From the NCBI GenBank assembly GCA_003550325.1, contig QKWP01001754.1:43025-107024 (forward strand): 64,000 bases of DNA, written 5' to 3'. A program made the position numbers and the translations under genes. Origin of the DNA: Gigaspora rosea (Eukaryota; Glomeromycota; Glomeromycetes; Diversisporales; Gigasporaceae). The notes beneath the pieces are model-generated. The model made no database searches, had not been told where the DNA came from, and saw only the letters and a list, made by a program, of their open reading frames with translations. Shown here one piece after another: positions 34,919 through 46,624 of this stretch (positions are counted from its first letter, which is position 1; every line of letters starts with the position of its first letter).

Positions 34919-36980
34919 ATGGCTATATTATCGTTTATTGAAAATATCGATTTATTAACCTTGCTTGTCCTTGTGAGTTTAGGATTAGCAACATATGTGG
35001 CACAATTCTATTTCAGCTACTTCACCAGGAAAAATCCTCTTCCTGGACCCGTACCATGGCCAATTATAGGTGTGTGGGAAGATGATGTAGCAATGGCCAA
35101 TAAATTTCAAGAAAAATATGGAGACATTTGGGAGGTTTGGAAGTGGTCTGAAAGGCATGTATGGATAGGTCGTGCAGACTTGGCTACAAAGTTACTTAAT
35201 CCTTCTTATTCAAATAATAATTTTCCCTCTCGTACAACCAAAAATGAAGGCCTTGATTTAATGGATATGACATCGAAGGGTGTAGTGTTTAATCTTGATT
35301 GGGACAGTTGGAATTTTAACCGAAAATGTGTGAATCGGGTTTTGAATTCACCAAAATTTCTAAGACAATCAATAGTGTGCACTCAAAATCTCTTTACAGA
35401 AATGGAAAAATATTGGTTATCTCTTGGACTTGATAAAGAAATAGATCTTGCAAAATGGATGTCGAGATTTATGATGGATTCTACTCTTATCATGATGACA
35501 AATAAGAATTTTTATGCTTTAGCTAACTACTACGATACCTTTTCTAACTCGAGCTGTTCGAATCATCTTTCGAAAGATTCCGAAAGATTTGTTGCAGGCA
35601 TTAGGACACATTTTATGGCTTGCGTATTCTTTAAAGATACACCAAAATACCAACGAAGATTCTTTCCAAATTTAAGGCGTCGATCAAAAGAATTACTTGA
35701 GGAGGTTGCTTGGTTAAACAGAGAAGTTCTTAAAATTATTAGAGAAAGAAAACAAGAAATCGATAGAACTCAATTAGAAGACGAATTGTCTTCAGATATG
35801 TTGACTATGTTGTTAAATTTAAATACTTCTCGTGATCTTAATCGAGAAAGTGCCGCTAAACCAATAATTGAAGATGATATTCGCGCTATTATATACGATA
35901 TAATTGGTGGTGGTAGTGATACTGTAAGTTGTTAACTGAATTCAATATTTGATACAGTCAAACCTATATGTGTGTACCCTCCCATAAGCATTTAGAGAGC
36001 GCAGTCTTATAAGTATTATTAGTAGTTGTAACCAGTGTTGGGCACATTTATAAGTTCAACAATTTGAATTGGAATTGGACTTTACGTTTCCATTTAGGAA
36101 TCTATAAGCCCGATGTTCCAATTTATAAACTCAGTGAAACAAAATTTTTGGTTAATTGCCCAGCACGGGTTGGGATTGAAGTGTCACATAAATTTGTATA
36201 TATGAAGATTTGACTGCATTTTGGAATCGCGGTTGAGATATTATTTTAAAACAAACATTAATTATTATATTAGACGTCCAATTCATTCTGTTATGTGGTT
36301 TACTATCTTTCACACTACCATGAAGTCAGAAAAGTTATGCTTAAGGAATTAGAAACAGTACTTGGCAATGATCCAATTACTTATGAAAAGCTTCAAAAAT
36401 TACATTATTGTGATGCAATGATTAAAGAAGGTAAGATCTTGTCATAAGGTCATGTAGTATTTTATTTAGATTTTAAAATAATACTTGAGTTTTTGTCATC
36501 AGTGCTTCGCATTATGCCTACTGTGTCAGTTGTATTTCGAGTAAACTCTAAGCCTGATGAAATTGATGGACATCATTTTGAAAGTTCTACAATATTTATG
36601 ATCAGTTTGCCTGGTATTCATATGCATAATGCACATTGGGACAATCCTCAAAAATTCGATCCTCAAAGATTTATGGACAAAAATATTGAAGGAAATATTT
36701 TGATTCCATTTGGTGGAGGAACAAGAATATGCCCGGTATTCCATAATTCATATTTAGTCATTGTGATGATTTTTATTTTTGATTTATTAATTTTCTAAAA
36801 TTATATGATTAATAGGGAAAGCAATTATCAATGCTGCAAATAAAAGCCTTGCTCGCTTTATTATATAGTAAGTATGAAGTTGAATTGGTTGACATGAACG
36901 CTCCTATAAAATATTGTTCTACGACAGTTAACCACTGTACAGAACTTATGATTAAAATTAGATTAAGATCTGAAATCTAA
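34919..36980 (+). CDS. Cytochrome P450 monooxygenase, complete
   Basis: Heme-thiolate monooxygenase; substrate and CYP family cannot be told from here. Exons 34919-35923, 36274-36430, 36503-36735 and 36816-36980 give 519 residues, the normal length. A membrane anchor at about residues 10-35 is followed by the proline hinge NPLPGPVPWPIIG, so it should sit on the ER facing the cytosol. The I-helix oxygen-binding motif GGGSDTTSN spans the exon 1/2 junction at about residue 335. The ExxR pair is E387 and R390, also split by an intron. The heme motif FGGGTRICPG has its cysteine at C464; the third intron cuts between Pro and Gly of that motif. Donors are GTAAGT, GTAAGA and GTATTC. Intron 1 (350 bases) is long for this window because it holds a small inverted-repeat element. 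Upstream, 40 bases before the ATG, the sequence is TA-rich. Confidence 0.92.
36033..36168. mobile_element. Small hAT-like MITE inside P450 intron 1
   Basis: The ends read CAGTGTTGGGCA on the left and, reversed, CCGTGCTGGGCA on the right, about 135 bases apart. The CAGTGTTG start is shared with two better-defined hAT-like elements at 28912 and 61468. The flanks (GTTGTAAC and GTTGGGAT) match at only five of eight positions, so the target duplication is weak. It lies wholly inside the intron and leaves both splice sites intact. Confidence 0.45.
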
Positions 36981-38254
36981 ACAATCAATATGAAATTATT
37001 GTAAATGTAGGATATATATATTTTGAACCCCTATATATCCCCCTTGAGACGTGCATTTTTAATGAGTGAGCGTTAAAGTAGCTTTAAAAATGTTATTAGT
37101 TGTTGAAACTTAGGCTATGGCGCAATTATCGTTTAAAATGAATAAATATATATATATAGTACTAACCTTTTACCTCTCACCTCTCGCGTTGTTTCTTTAT
37201 TGTTGCATTTGTTATATCTTTAAAAGTTTCATGGTATGGTTATATATTGAATTTGAAAAGGGTTTTGGTGGAATAGAGCATTTTTACTTAGAGTGTCTTT
37301 TTTAACATTTTTGCCATAGTGCTTCAAAATGCTGTCGAAAATTTTTTCGCTTGCTAAATTAATATAGCGGTCATTGCTATCGCTATTATAAACTACAATA
37401 CCGATATTATTATCATAGCTTTAATATTATTACACCCTGAAAATGAACAAAATTTTATAATATTTCCGAAGTTTCTAACGTAAATAGTAAGTTACAAACA
37501 TGTATATTGCAATTTTTTGGAAAATAATCTGAAATATTCAGAGTTGGCATCTTAGCAATAATAAAATAATATGATAAATTTAGTATTCTAAAATAATTTA
37601 GCATTATAAAATATTTCCCAAAGCCTCTTATTCTATAAATTTTCTTATACAATAAAATTATTATAAGATAGTATTGGTGTGCTTTAGCATTATTTTAAAA
37701 TCCCAAAAAATTCAAGCCAATAATTTCGTAATTTCGTTACGTTAATAATCACTGAGTCAAGTTGATCTAATTGAATAGTCAAAATTTCATCTGATTGGTT
37801 GAAGATAGAAATATGACCCGAGTCAGACCCGGGTCAACGGGTCGTAATCTTTTTTTTTTTTTATAAAGCGATGTAAAGCTAATGTAGCGACTCAAAATAT
37901 ATAATAGGTAGATCTAAACCAGGAACGGATGATAAACTGTGGTATGTTTTTTAACGATCAATTTTCTTATTTGGAATATAGCGGCTATTAATTTTTTAAT
38001 ATTTATATCTTTATAGTTTTACGAATATGTTATGAATAAAAAACTATTAGACTTACCGGATCACTACTTCATAAGTTTATTAAACTTAAGTACGAATCAT
38101 AAATTTTAGGGAATTCAAAATATATTCTCTCTCGCACTTACATTAACATTCATCGGTTTTCCTGACTTATGAAGGTAAACTATACATCTGAGATCTATTT
38201 CTTCGAATTCTACTCTATGCTTATGATAATTATCTTTTTTTGTCATTAGGTGAT
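36981..38254. other. Intergenic downstream of the P450
   Basis: AT-rich; contains the gacccgggtc fragment at 37805. Short frames at 37117 and 37455 look accidental. Confidence 0.5.
37805..37852. repeat. Fragment of the gacccgggtc MITE family
   Basis: atgacccgagtcagacccgg and gtcaacgggtcgtaatc match the tips of the elements at 7181 and 46230, but no second end is seen; probably a remnant. Confidence 0.4.
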
Positions 38255-39588
38255 CGAAATTTACAGGTATAAATGATTCGAACAAAGGATTCTGGTTGGG
38301 AATATGGAATTAGTTGAATATAATGAAATAAGGCATTCGAAATTTACAGGTATGAATGTTTCGGGCAAAGGATTCTGGTTGTGAATAAGGAATTATCGAA
38401 AATAATGAAACAAGGCGTCCATTTACTACCAAAATTTACAGGTATGAATGATTCGGACAAAGAATTCTTAGGTATAAATGATTCTGACAAAGGATTTTGG
38501 CTTGGTTATTGTAAATATGGAATTGGTTGAAAATATGAAATAAATCATTCATTTATTATCGAAATTTACAGGTACGAATGATTTGACGGAGGGATCTGAC
38601 TTGGCTATTGTGAGTATGGAATTGGAATTAGGAAGGATGAAAATAAAGCATTCATTTATTATCGAAATTTACAGGTATGAATGAATTCGGCGGAGGATTC
38701 TGGCTTGGCTATCATGAATATAGAATTGGATAAAAATAAGGCATTTATTTATTATCAAAATTTACAGGTATGAATGATTCGGACAAATGATTCCAGCTTA
38801 GATCGTGAATATGAAAATTAGATGAAAATAAGGTATTCATTTATTATTAGGTAGAATGTATTTGGACAAAGAAATTTATAGGTATGAATGATTCGGACGG
38901 ATTTCTGACTTGGCTATTGTGAGTATGAATTGGAATTAGGAAGAAACTCACACAAAACAATAATTAAGCGATCAACTGCCAAGGCCGAACTATTAAAGGT
39001 GTGGGGATAATATTTTTTTTCCTTTGTTTCTAATCCGAATTTGGGACCGCCGACTTTGAAAATCTTCACAATTGTTACAAGAGGAGATTTCTAGTCATTT
39101 TTGGCTGACTAGCAGCCAAACTTCAACATTATAAGTTTTAGCAGCCATAAAACCTAATTCTTGGTGGCAAAGTTCAATTACGCAGTGGGGATTTTTAATA
39201 AATGGAGAATATTGCGAGCGTCAGTTAACAATTTTTTCAATTCGGTATAGGAATCAGGTTTAACTATTTTCACTAATTCAACTTTATGAAATTGATGGAG
39301 CCTAATTAACCCTTTATTCTCGCTATTCTTTCGGCCCGAAAACAGGTGCTATAAGAACATAAATTGAGGGGTAATTCTGCTTCGGTTAATATTTATTTTT
39401 GGTAAAAATTAACTAAACTAACTTTGGATTTACAGATATTAATGATTCGAACGGAGGATTCTAGCTTGGCTATCATGAACAAAGGATTCTGGCTTAGGTA
39501 TTGTGGAATATGGAATAGATGAAAATAAGGTATTCATTTATTATCATGTATGAATGATTCGGGCAAAGAATTTTGACTTGGTTATTGT

Positions 39589-40815
39589 TAGTGTTCGGCA
39601 AAATCGATTTTCGAGTTTTTGATTTCGGACAATCAAATCTATTTTTAGTACAAATGGATTTTGATTGTCCGAAATCAAACCGAGTTTTATTCGATTTTGC
39701 CAAGCACTACTAGTAACTTAAATTTTAACCTTTCGTGCTCTGACAAAAAACAAATCCCTTACAAAATCTTAGTATAGTATATGTACTATTAGTCCTTTAT
39801 ACTATTCAACAATGCTTCATTATTTGATCGGCTAAAAGAAGGATTTTTTTTGTCCAATTGGAACTTGGGAAAAATGAGTAAATCCCACTTGGTGGACGAT
39901 AACAGAATTTTTTTACAGCAAATCAGAAATATCGAGAGTCGTAGCTCTTAATTATTATCATAATTATTATTTTTTAATATTAGGGTTTATAAATGGATTT
40001 TAATGCATCGACGTTTAAAGGCATCATTGAATGGATTCCCTTTAGCAAATTCACAAATATGAAGTATCTTGCTGAAGGAGGCTTTGGCATCATTTTTAAG
40101 GCAGTATGGATTGACGGATATATTATAGGATTTGATTATCAAAACAAGTAGATGTTTGTTTAAAGGGCCTTGATAATTCTAAAGATATAAAACAAGAACT
40201 TTTAGAAGTAAGCATTATAATTTATTATTAAAGTGTGATAATCTTATTTATTCTAATTCATATTTTTAGGTTAAAAATCAACATAATCATGGGGGCAATT
40301 CAGCAATTGCGATTTATGGAATAACCAAGAACCAAAAATATGGTAACTACTGGAGTACGCAAAGCAGGGAAGTCTTAGAAAGCTATTAGTAAATATGGTG
40401 AATTAGATTGGGCTTCTAAAGTAGCCAACTTATATTACATAGCTAGAAGACTTAATACAGTTCACAACGCAAACCTATGCATGAAGATTTTCATTCCGGA
40501 AATATAGTTAATCAAAATATGTTTAGCTCAGTGCACACGGAAAGGAATACACAAAAATCAGATATTTATTCTTTCGGAATACTTATGTCAGAAGTTTTTA
40601 CTGGATATCCTCCATACCATGATATTCCATATGACAAAGATCTAGCAACACGTATACCTAAAATTAGATGCGAAGTTCCTCAATTACTTTTGGATCTGCT
40701 GATTAGACGCAGATCTTCAAAACCGACCAACTGCTAATAAATTAGCCGATACTAGTGTTTGGCAAAATCGAATAAAACTTGATTTTCGAGTGTTACTCGA
40801 TTTTGCTGAGCACTA
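39589..40815. mobile_element. Composite hAT-type element carrying a kinase fragment
   Basis: The outer ends are TAGTGTTCGGCAAAATCGA and, reversed, TAGTGCTCAGCAAAATCGA. They are bracketed by a perfect 8-bp direct repeat GTTATTGT (39581-39588 and 40816-40823). Removing the insert and one repeat restores a normal unit of the surrounding array (ttggttattgtgaatatgg), so the empty site can be read directly. Inside are two short inverted-repeat elements of one family, 39589-39709 and 40753-40815; neither has matching flanks of its own, only the outermost pair match. The 1,043 bases between them hold the kinase pseudogene. No transposase is present, so it depended on one supplied from elsewhere. The 8-bp TSD and the TAGTG end fit the hAT superfamily. 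Confidence 0.8.
39993..40750 (+). pseudogene. Broken protein kinase of the Rhizophagus expanded type
   Basis: The start reads MDFNASTFKGIIEWIPFSKF, then YLAEGGFGIIFKAVWIDG, the glycine-rich loop of a kinase; the frame stops at 40149. Another frame continues with VCLKGLDNSKDIKQELLE, then an apparent 62-base intron (GTAAGC to TTTTTAG, 40208-40269), then VKNQHNHGGNSAIAIYGITK. Later pieces are YGELDWASKVANLYYIARRL, the catalytic loop HEDFHSGNIVNQN (at 40477), and SDIYSFGILMSEVFTGYPPY. The whole activation segment, from DFG to APE, is absent between NQNMFSS and QKSDIYSFG, and several frameshifts are present, so it cannot be active. It lies entirely inside the composite element 39589-40815. The retained intron argues for capture as genomic DNA rather than through an mRNA. 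Confidence 0.8.
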
Positions 40816-41244
40816 GTTATTGTGAATATGGAATTAGTTAAAAATAATCGAAATTTGCAGATACGAGTGATTCGAACGGAAGGTTCTGGCTTGGCTATTG
40901 TAAGTATAAAATTAGAATTAGAAAGGATTAAGTAAGGCTTTCATTTATTATCGAAATTTACAGGTATGAATAATTCGGACAAAGGTTTCTGGCTTGGCTA
41001 TCATAATTGGATGAAAATAAAGCATTCATTTATTATCAAAATTTACAAATATGAATGATTCGGACAGTAGGTATTGTGATTATGAAATTAGATGAAAATA
41101 AGCCATTATTGAATTTACAGGTATGAATGATTCAGGCAGAGGGTTCCGGCTTGGTTATTGTGAGTATGGAATTGAAATTAGAAGAATGAAATAAGGCATT
41201 CATTTATTATCGAAATTTACAGGTATGAATGAAAATAAAATAAT

Positions 41245-41455
41245 ATTCCTAGACCAACCACCACTAAAGAAGCCCAATTAATTGGTCGCTGAGCCTGCTA
41301 CTGTCCTTTCAAAATTAATGAAACCGACGACCCTTCACAAAGAAAACTCGATCATGATATCCAAAATGAAATGCGTATTTGCGAAGAATTATACTATCAC
41401 AGCAACTACAATCCTCGTTATATCCAAGAATTGAATTCGGCAGGCATTCATTATT
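41245..41455 (+). pseudogene. Eroded coding fragment of unknown type
   Basis: In one frame the sequence reads RPTTTKEAQLIGR, a stop, then CYCPFKINETDDPSQRKLDH and NEMRICEELYYHSNYNPRY. Composition is richer in GC and more protein-like than the repeats on both sides. It sits within the tandem array close to the kinase relic, and RPT could be the tail of such a kinase, but I do not recognise the rest. Confidence 0.35.
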
Positions 41456-42119
41456 ATCGAAATTGATAGGTATGAATGAATCATACAAAGGATTCTAGTT
41501 GCTTGTTGTGAATGAAATTAGATGAAAATAAGGAATTCATTTATCATCGAAATTTACAGGTATGAATGATTCGGACGGCTTGGTTATTATGATTATGGAT
41601 TAGATGAAAATAAGGCGTTCATTTATTATTGAAATTTACAGGCATGATTGATTCGGTTGGAAGGTTCTGACTTGGTTATTGCAAATATGAAATCGGATTA
41701 GGATGAAAATAAGGCATTCATTTATTGTCACAATTTACATGAATGATTTTGATTGGTTAGGTTATTATAAATATGAGATCGGATGAAAGACATCGAAATT
41801 TACAGGCATGAGTGATTTGAACGGAGGATTCTGGCTTGATTATTGTTATGAATATACGAATTCAACCTAGCCGATTATACATAGCAGATTGTTAATTTTG
41901 TTTAACAGTATTAAATTTTTAAATTCTTTCGAATAATTAAGATATATGTGATCAATAGTTTAACGATTATTTGTTAATCTACTTTATTATTTTAATAAAT
42001 ATATTTAATCATATTATAAACACTATAAAAAACACTATAAAAAACACTATTTACATGATTTAAAGTTAACATAATTATAAATTAAATTGTACACAAAATT
42101 TTATTTAATTTGTATATTC

Positions 42120-42640
42120 AAAATTGACATTGATCTAAAAAAAAAAAAACGAATTTTAAGTGTTCCTGCTTTATGTTCCTGGTTCGCTTTACCTTTAAAT
42201 CCAATTAATCGCCATTCTACTATCATTTCTCCATTGGGAGATTTTTTTTTTTTTGCTGTTGTAATTTGTTGTTTGTCTCTAATATATTTTGTTTTTCTGG
42301 AGAATAAAGTCGAACAAAACTACATTGACCATAGCCATAATCGCGTTTATACCATTGATCATTGTTAAATATTAACCCAATTGTTTCAACAGCATCTTCT
42401 CCAAAATTACAAAGATAAAAGGAACCACATGGTGAATAACGTGTAATATAAGATCCAAATATACCCACAAAGGCATTTTCAACAGCACGGTAATGATTTT
42501 TGAGTTTTTTTTTTGCAATTCTTTAATTATAGCATTTCTTAAATGATTAAGGTCTGATTCGGGTGTTTGTTGAATATGATTTGGTAATAGATTATATGAT
42601 GCATGCTTTAATGTCTCATGTCGCTACAATCCAGAATGAT
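42120..42640 (-). pseudogene. Broken coding stretch of unknown family
   Basis: Minus-strand pieces: HETLKHASYNLLPNHIQQTP, NHLRNAIIKELQKK, then in another frame NHYRAVENAFVGIFGSYITR, GSFYLCNFGEDAVETIGLIF, DQWYKRDYGYGQCSFVRLYS and, after an A-run, WQLIGFKGKANQEHKAGTLK. The pieces look like one protein whose frame changes at poly(A) runs. I do not recognise it. Short A-run slips could partly be sequencing errors. Confidence 0.45.
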
Positions 42641-44059
42641 TATCGTGTACATATAGTACAGTAAAATCTCAGAGAATTATAAACCGTAGTCATCAACTAA
42701 AAATTATTCAAATTATATTTTTAGCTTATAATACATAAAAAAAAAACAATTTAAAGCTTCAAATAAACAAAGTAGTTATTTACAATTGAAATTGTATAGT
42801 TCTACACGTTCTTGACAAAAGTTTGATGGGTTGAACAGGTTTTCGCGAGTTTATATTAAATTTGAACCAAAAACTTTTAGTTAATAAAAATTTGGGGTAT
42901 ATTTTCTCAAAAAAAGGTTCAAAAATCAATTATAGCTATATAAAAAAAGGCCCAAAAAACCAAATCCGCTGATATGTAAAAGTATAAATTTTATTGTTAT
43001 ATTAAAGAATTTCAATTAAAATTACAATAACTCGAATTCGAAACAAGTAATAAGTTAGTAATAGTGATGCACATTAGTCATCGAACAAATCGCTCGATGT
43101 CCAGGTCACACCACGAGGAGGATGGCATCATGTGACCCAAAAGGAGTTTAAAATTGGGAATTTAAAATTGGGTTTGGGAAAAAAGAAATTAAATCAAGAA
43201 AGAGATAAATCATAATAAAAAGTTTATTCGGTTATTTTTCAAATCATTTATTTCCCGATCTTTTAAAAAAGATCTCGAAATGATAAAATACTATACCGAT
43301 GGTGTACCAAACCATCGATAAGTGATTCGCATTTTTCGGCATCTGATAGCGAATCAGTGGTAAACAGATAACCGTGACAGTTTGATCATTTTGCCCTTAA
43401 TGAATCGGTTGTCACGGCGTTGTTCATATTGGTTCATATAGTAACTTCCTTTTTTCGAGAACAACGAAACGAAATCCGGCCGTATATGAACCTATTTCCC
43501 TCAGGCAAACCTACTAGTAAATCTACTAAACCCAGCTATTATTGCCACGCATGGGCATGGCAATTTTCATTTAGATATTGGTTTTTTCAGGGTAGGTTGA
43601 TTCTTTGCTCAAAAGTACCAACAAGAAATTACCCGGTTTTATCGATAACCGGATTATCGTAACTGCAATGAAATAAAACAGATACAACATTAAATATCTA
43701 AGCATAAATTTAAAATAAAACAAATAAAATCAGAAATAAAAAAAAAATACTTACGCATTTAATGTAAAACATTAAATCTTAGGGGGGCACAACTGGGGCA
43801 CACCAGAACGACGAAAAATGAGAAGTTGAAAGTATAACCACATAGGACGACTGATCAGTAATTCACCCGGTCAGACCGGAACTACCGAAACAACCTAACT
43901 TCTCCAAACCTATGCAGAAATGGATGGTACAACGAATAAAGTAACGGGCGGAAAAGAAGAAAAGAACGTGTGAGAAAAAAAAAAAAATTAACAATATATT
44001 ACAAAATTATGACATCAATATCGATCAGAAGATCAGATTGAGGCATCTACATATCAGAT

Positions 44060-44300
44060 ATCGGCAAAAAATTTGGATTTTGGCCGGCAATACGAAATTA
44101 ACTTATAATTTAAACTCATGCATGAAGATCCCCAAAATTCCTGGTCGGATGGCAGGGCCGGAAATGATCAATTTTGCCCAGAATCACTAAAAATTTTACT
44201 AATGAAGTCGTAACCGTTCATTTAAGTGAAAAGTGCCCAGTTGATAATTTTGCTATAGAATCTGCTAACAGGAATTTTGGGGATTGCCCTGTAAAAATCT
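44060..44300 (+). repeat. Paralogue of the flanks of the 2.5-kb foldback (empty site)
   Basis: The sequence around 44060-44300 (ggcaatacgaaattaactta, taatttaaactcatgc, then ggtcggatgg, tcactaaaaattttactaat, tgaaaagtgccca, aatctgctaac) follows 2950-2987 joined directly to 5476-5815. It has a single ATTTAAAC where the foldback has a duplicated ATTCAAAC. It also lacks about 150 bases present at about 5600-5750, a stretch related to the MITE at 28857-29280. It is thus an unoccupied copy of both sites. Confidence 0.65.
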
Positions 44301-44867
44301 ATAATTTAGATCTTCGTCACCAAAATTCCACCAGTATTCCACCCACACGTGACCAACAGCAAAATTCGTTAAGTTCTCTTTATGTTAGGTTAAGACCTAC
44401 GTTAGGGTTAGGATTTAGGTAGTTATAATTTCTCGTGTTTTGAATTAGTGTTACAAGTAGTGTTTCGATCCTAATTTCTAAGGGCCATTCGGATCGTCTT
44501 TGGTGTATCCGGATGACAATCCGAATTTGGGTAAATCCGGATTCAATTATTAAATCCGGATTCTATTATATTTTATATGTTTTATCCGTAGCTATAAGGA
44601 CTAATAAAAGTCTGGAGGCGCAGACCATCTTCATAGAGTTAACGCTGATTGGCCAAAACTGCTTATTAATAAGCACGTCATGGATCTTTAGCATCGTCAA
44701 AAAATTATTACGTTGCTTTTAATATTCGAAATTATCGTTTATGAAAAATCCCAAGAGACCCAAAGTGCTAATTTTTATTATCTTCTTTTATATCAAATTC
44801 GGCAATTCCATATATATTTTTTTTANAAAGTTCTAGTCACATGATTACCGATAAGTTTATTTAGATT

Positions 44868-44908
44868 AGGGTTAGGGTTAGTGTCTATGTTAGGGTTTGG
44901 GTTAGCGT
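44868..44908 (+). repeat. Interstitial telomere-like repeat
   Basis: gattagggttagggttagtg followed by tatgttagggtttgggttag: degenerate TTAGGG units. Too short and internal to be a telomere. Confidence 0.5.
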
Positions 44909-45344
44909 TTTATATAATAAAATCAATCAAGGAATATTTTTTGTTAGTGCACAGAAGGTTATTTCTTATGAGAAATAAGTGATTTTCTTTTAATTTTCTT
45001 TTGTTTTGAATTTGCAGATCGTCACATGACCAGAACTTTTTCTGCCGTTAAATAGTTTTTTGTGCATATTTTTTTTGCATTCGCGCTGATAAAAATTTTT
45101 ATTTATAATACTGGTACTGTATTTAGATTATCTGTTATTGTTACAAAGTGTACGTAATGAATCACCTGATTTGTTTATCAATCAATCAAAATTACCATGT
45201 GATTATATCGAGGTGATGATTCATGATAATCACTGGGTTAACTCTTCTTCAAGTGTCCCTTTGTTTCTATTCTTCGGAATTTTTCGGGCACTTACTGAAA
45301 ATTTTACCTCCACCATGCTCGTAATTTAGGTAATTACAATACGA

Positions 45345-45499
45345 CAGGGTGAAACCCGCGCAGCTAGCTAGTAAAATCCGTGCAGATCACATGAGGGTGA
45401 AATCCGCGTTAACCTATAAAACACTATGCTAACGCGGATTTCACCCAAACCCTATGATCAAAGCAGGTTTTACTAGCTAGCTGCGCGGGTTTCACCCTG
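45345..45499. mobile_element. Palindromic MITE, 155 bp, double hairpin
   Basis: Outer arms CAGGGTGAAACCCGCGCAGC then tagctagtaaaatcc are mirrored at the right. An inner hairpin starts gggtgaaatccgcgttaac and ends with its inverse. Far richer in GC than its surroundings. No clear TSD. Confidence 0.65.
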
Positions 45500-46229
45500 A
45501 CATATTACAATTAAGTTCCAAATGAATTTAAACCAACCAATCATATTTCAACCACGTGATCCGAGTGCTTTTTTTGGTCGAATTATGCGAAGCATATGCG
45601 ATGCGAAAATTTGGTAAATTATGCGCATATTATGCTTTCGCGGACACCCTAGTTTATTGTCGATCAGGTCTATATTGCTATAATTGAATTTAATTGGCTA
45701 ATATTTCAATCAGGTGGGGGGTGGGTGGTATAGCCTCTTAAGTAAACAGAAATCACCTGATTTCTGTCCCTCCCCTAAACACATGAACAAGACAGCTAAT
45801 AGCAAGTGTAGTCCAGTACTAGTCCAGTAGTCCGTATATTATAATTTCTTCTATGATTTAATTTCAAAATAAAAAAGAATCGCGTTGTAGAAGAATCATA
45901 TTACTTATTTAAACAACAATAGCAACTTTTTCAACTGTATAAATGTTATTTAAAAATTTTTTAATAACAAGTTACGTAACCTCTAATAGCACTCTATAAA
46001 CTAATACTACAGTATTATACATATAAAATGAATTTATTAAATTAACTATCTCCTAATTATGCATAGCTCTTAAAAAACACCGAGTTAATTATTTGAATAA
46101 AAAAAAAACGAAAAAAAACAAAGTTAAACCCTACGAATTAAGCAGTGTAATATGTTTTTATTATTTGCTACTATACGGTAGATAATACTTCAACTCTTCT
46201 TAGATCTACCTTTAGTCGCGCGATGCAAG

Positions 46230-46624
46230 TAGAGCTTTGACCCGGTCAGAAAATACCGACCCGGGTTATGACCTGTTGACCCGGGTCATAACCTGGGTTA
46301 TACGGGTCATACGGAAAATCATAGTTTAACTCTTAAAAGTTTAATGTAACGACTTTAATTAGAGCTATTAGTGTAGAGAGCAGCCTGTGCTCCAGAATTT
46401 AAATAGGACTTTTCAGATTTTGTATCGAAAAATTTCTCGACTTTGCTCATAATTTGAGTTCGTTCATTTTCTACATCAGTGAATACCAGTTTGCCGTGTT
46501 CTACTAATGAATTTGACACATGATCCGTTTAAACTGGAATATCATTTTAGGGGTTTTTTTTTGCTTATTCGAGAATTTTCGACCCGTGACCCGTACGGGT
46601 CACCCGAACCGGGTCATAGCTCTA
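46230..46624. mobile_element. hAT-like MITE, 395 bp
   Basis: Starts TAGAGCTTTGACCCGGTC and ends, reversed, TAGAGCTATGACCCGGTT. Its first 200 bases follow the reverse complement of 9652-9450 (accgacccgggttatgacct, then agcctgtgctccagaattta), so this is a solo copy of the unit seen twice in the 7.2-9.7 kb composite. Flanks do not match clearly. Confidence 0.65.

Larger units (their letters stand above)
38255..41870 (+). repeat. Degenerate tandem array, unit about 80-110 bases
   Basis: About 19 copies of a unit containing aaatttacaggtatgaatga, then ttcggacaaaggattctggc, then ttggctattgtgaatatgga and a stretch like attagatgaaaataaggcat. Units vary in length and are diverged. The array is interrupted at 38940-39430 by unique AT-rich sequence, at 39589-40815 by the kinase-bearing element, and at about 41235-41450 by an eroded coding-like stretch. 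I see no open frame through the unit. Confidence 0.8.
42641..46229. other. Intergenic region with mixed element remnants
   Basis: Includes the empty-site paralogue (44060), telomere-like repeat (44868) and GC-rich MITE (45345). At 43070-43680 there is a GC-richer stretch with cgatggtgtaccaaaccatcg and gataaccg words, probably element-derived. A 63-codon frame at 45138 (starts MLQSVRNESPDLFINQSKLP) is protein-like but unsupported. Confidence 0.4.

Noticed and set aside
44868-44908. True telomere
   Set aside because: Only a few degenerate units and flanked by ordinary sequence on both sides.
45138-45329. 63-codon frame starting MLQSVRNESPDLFINQSKLP
   Set aside because: Looks protein-like but has no recognisable domain and no supporting exon; kept only as a note in the intergenic entry.
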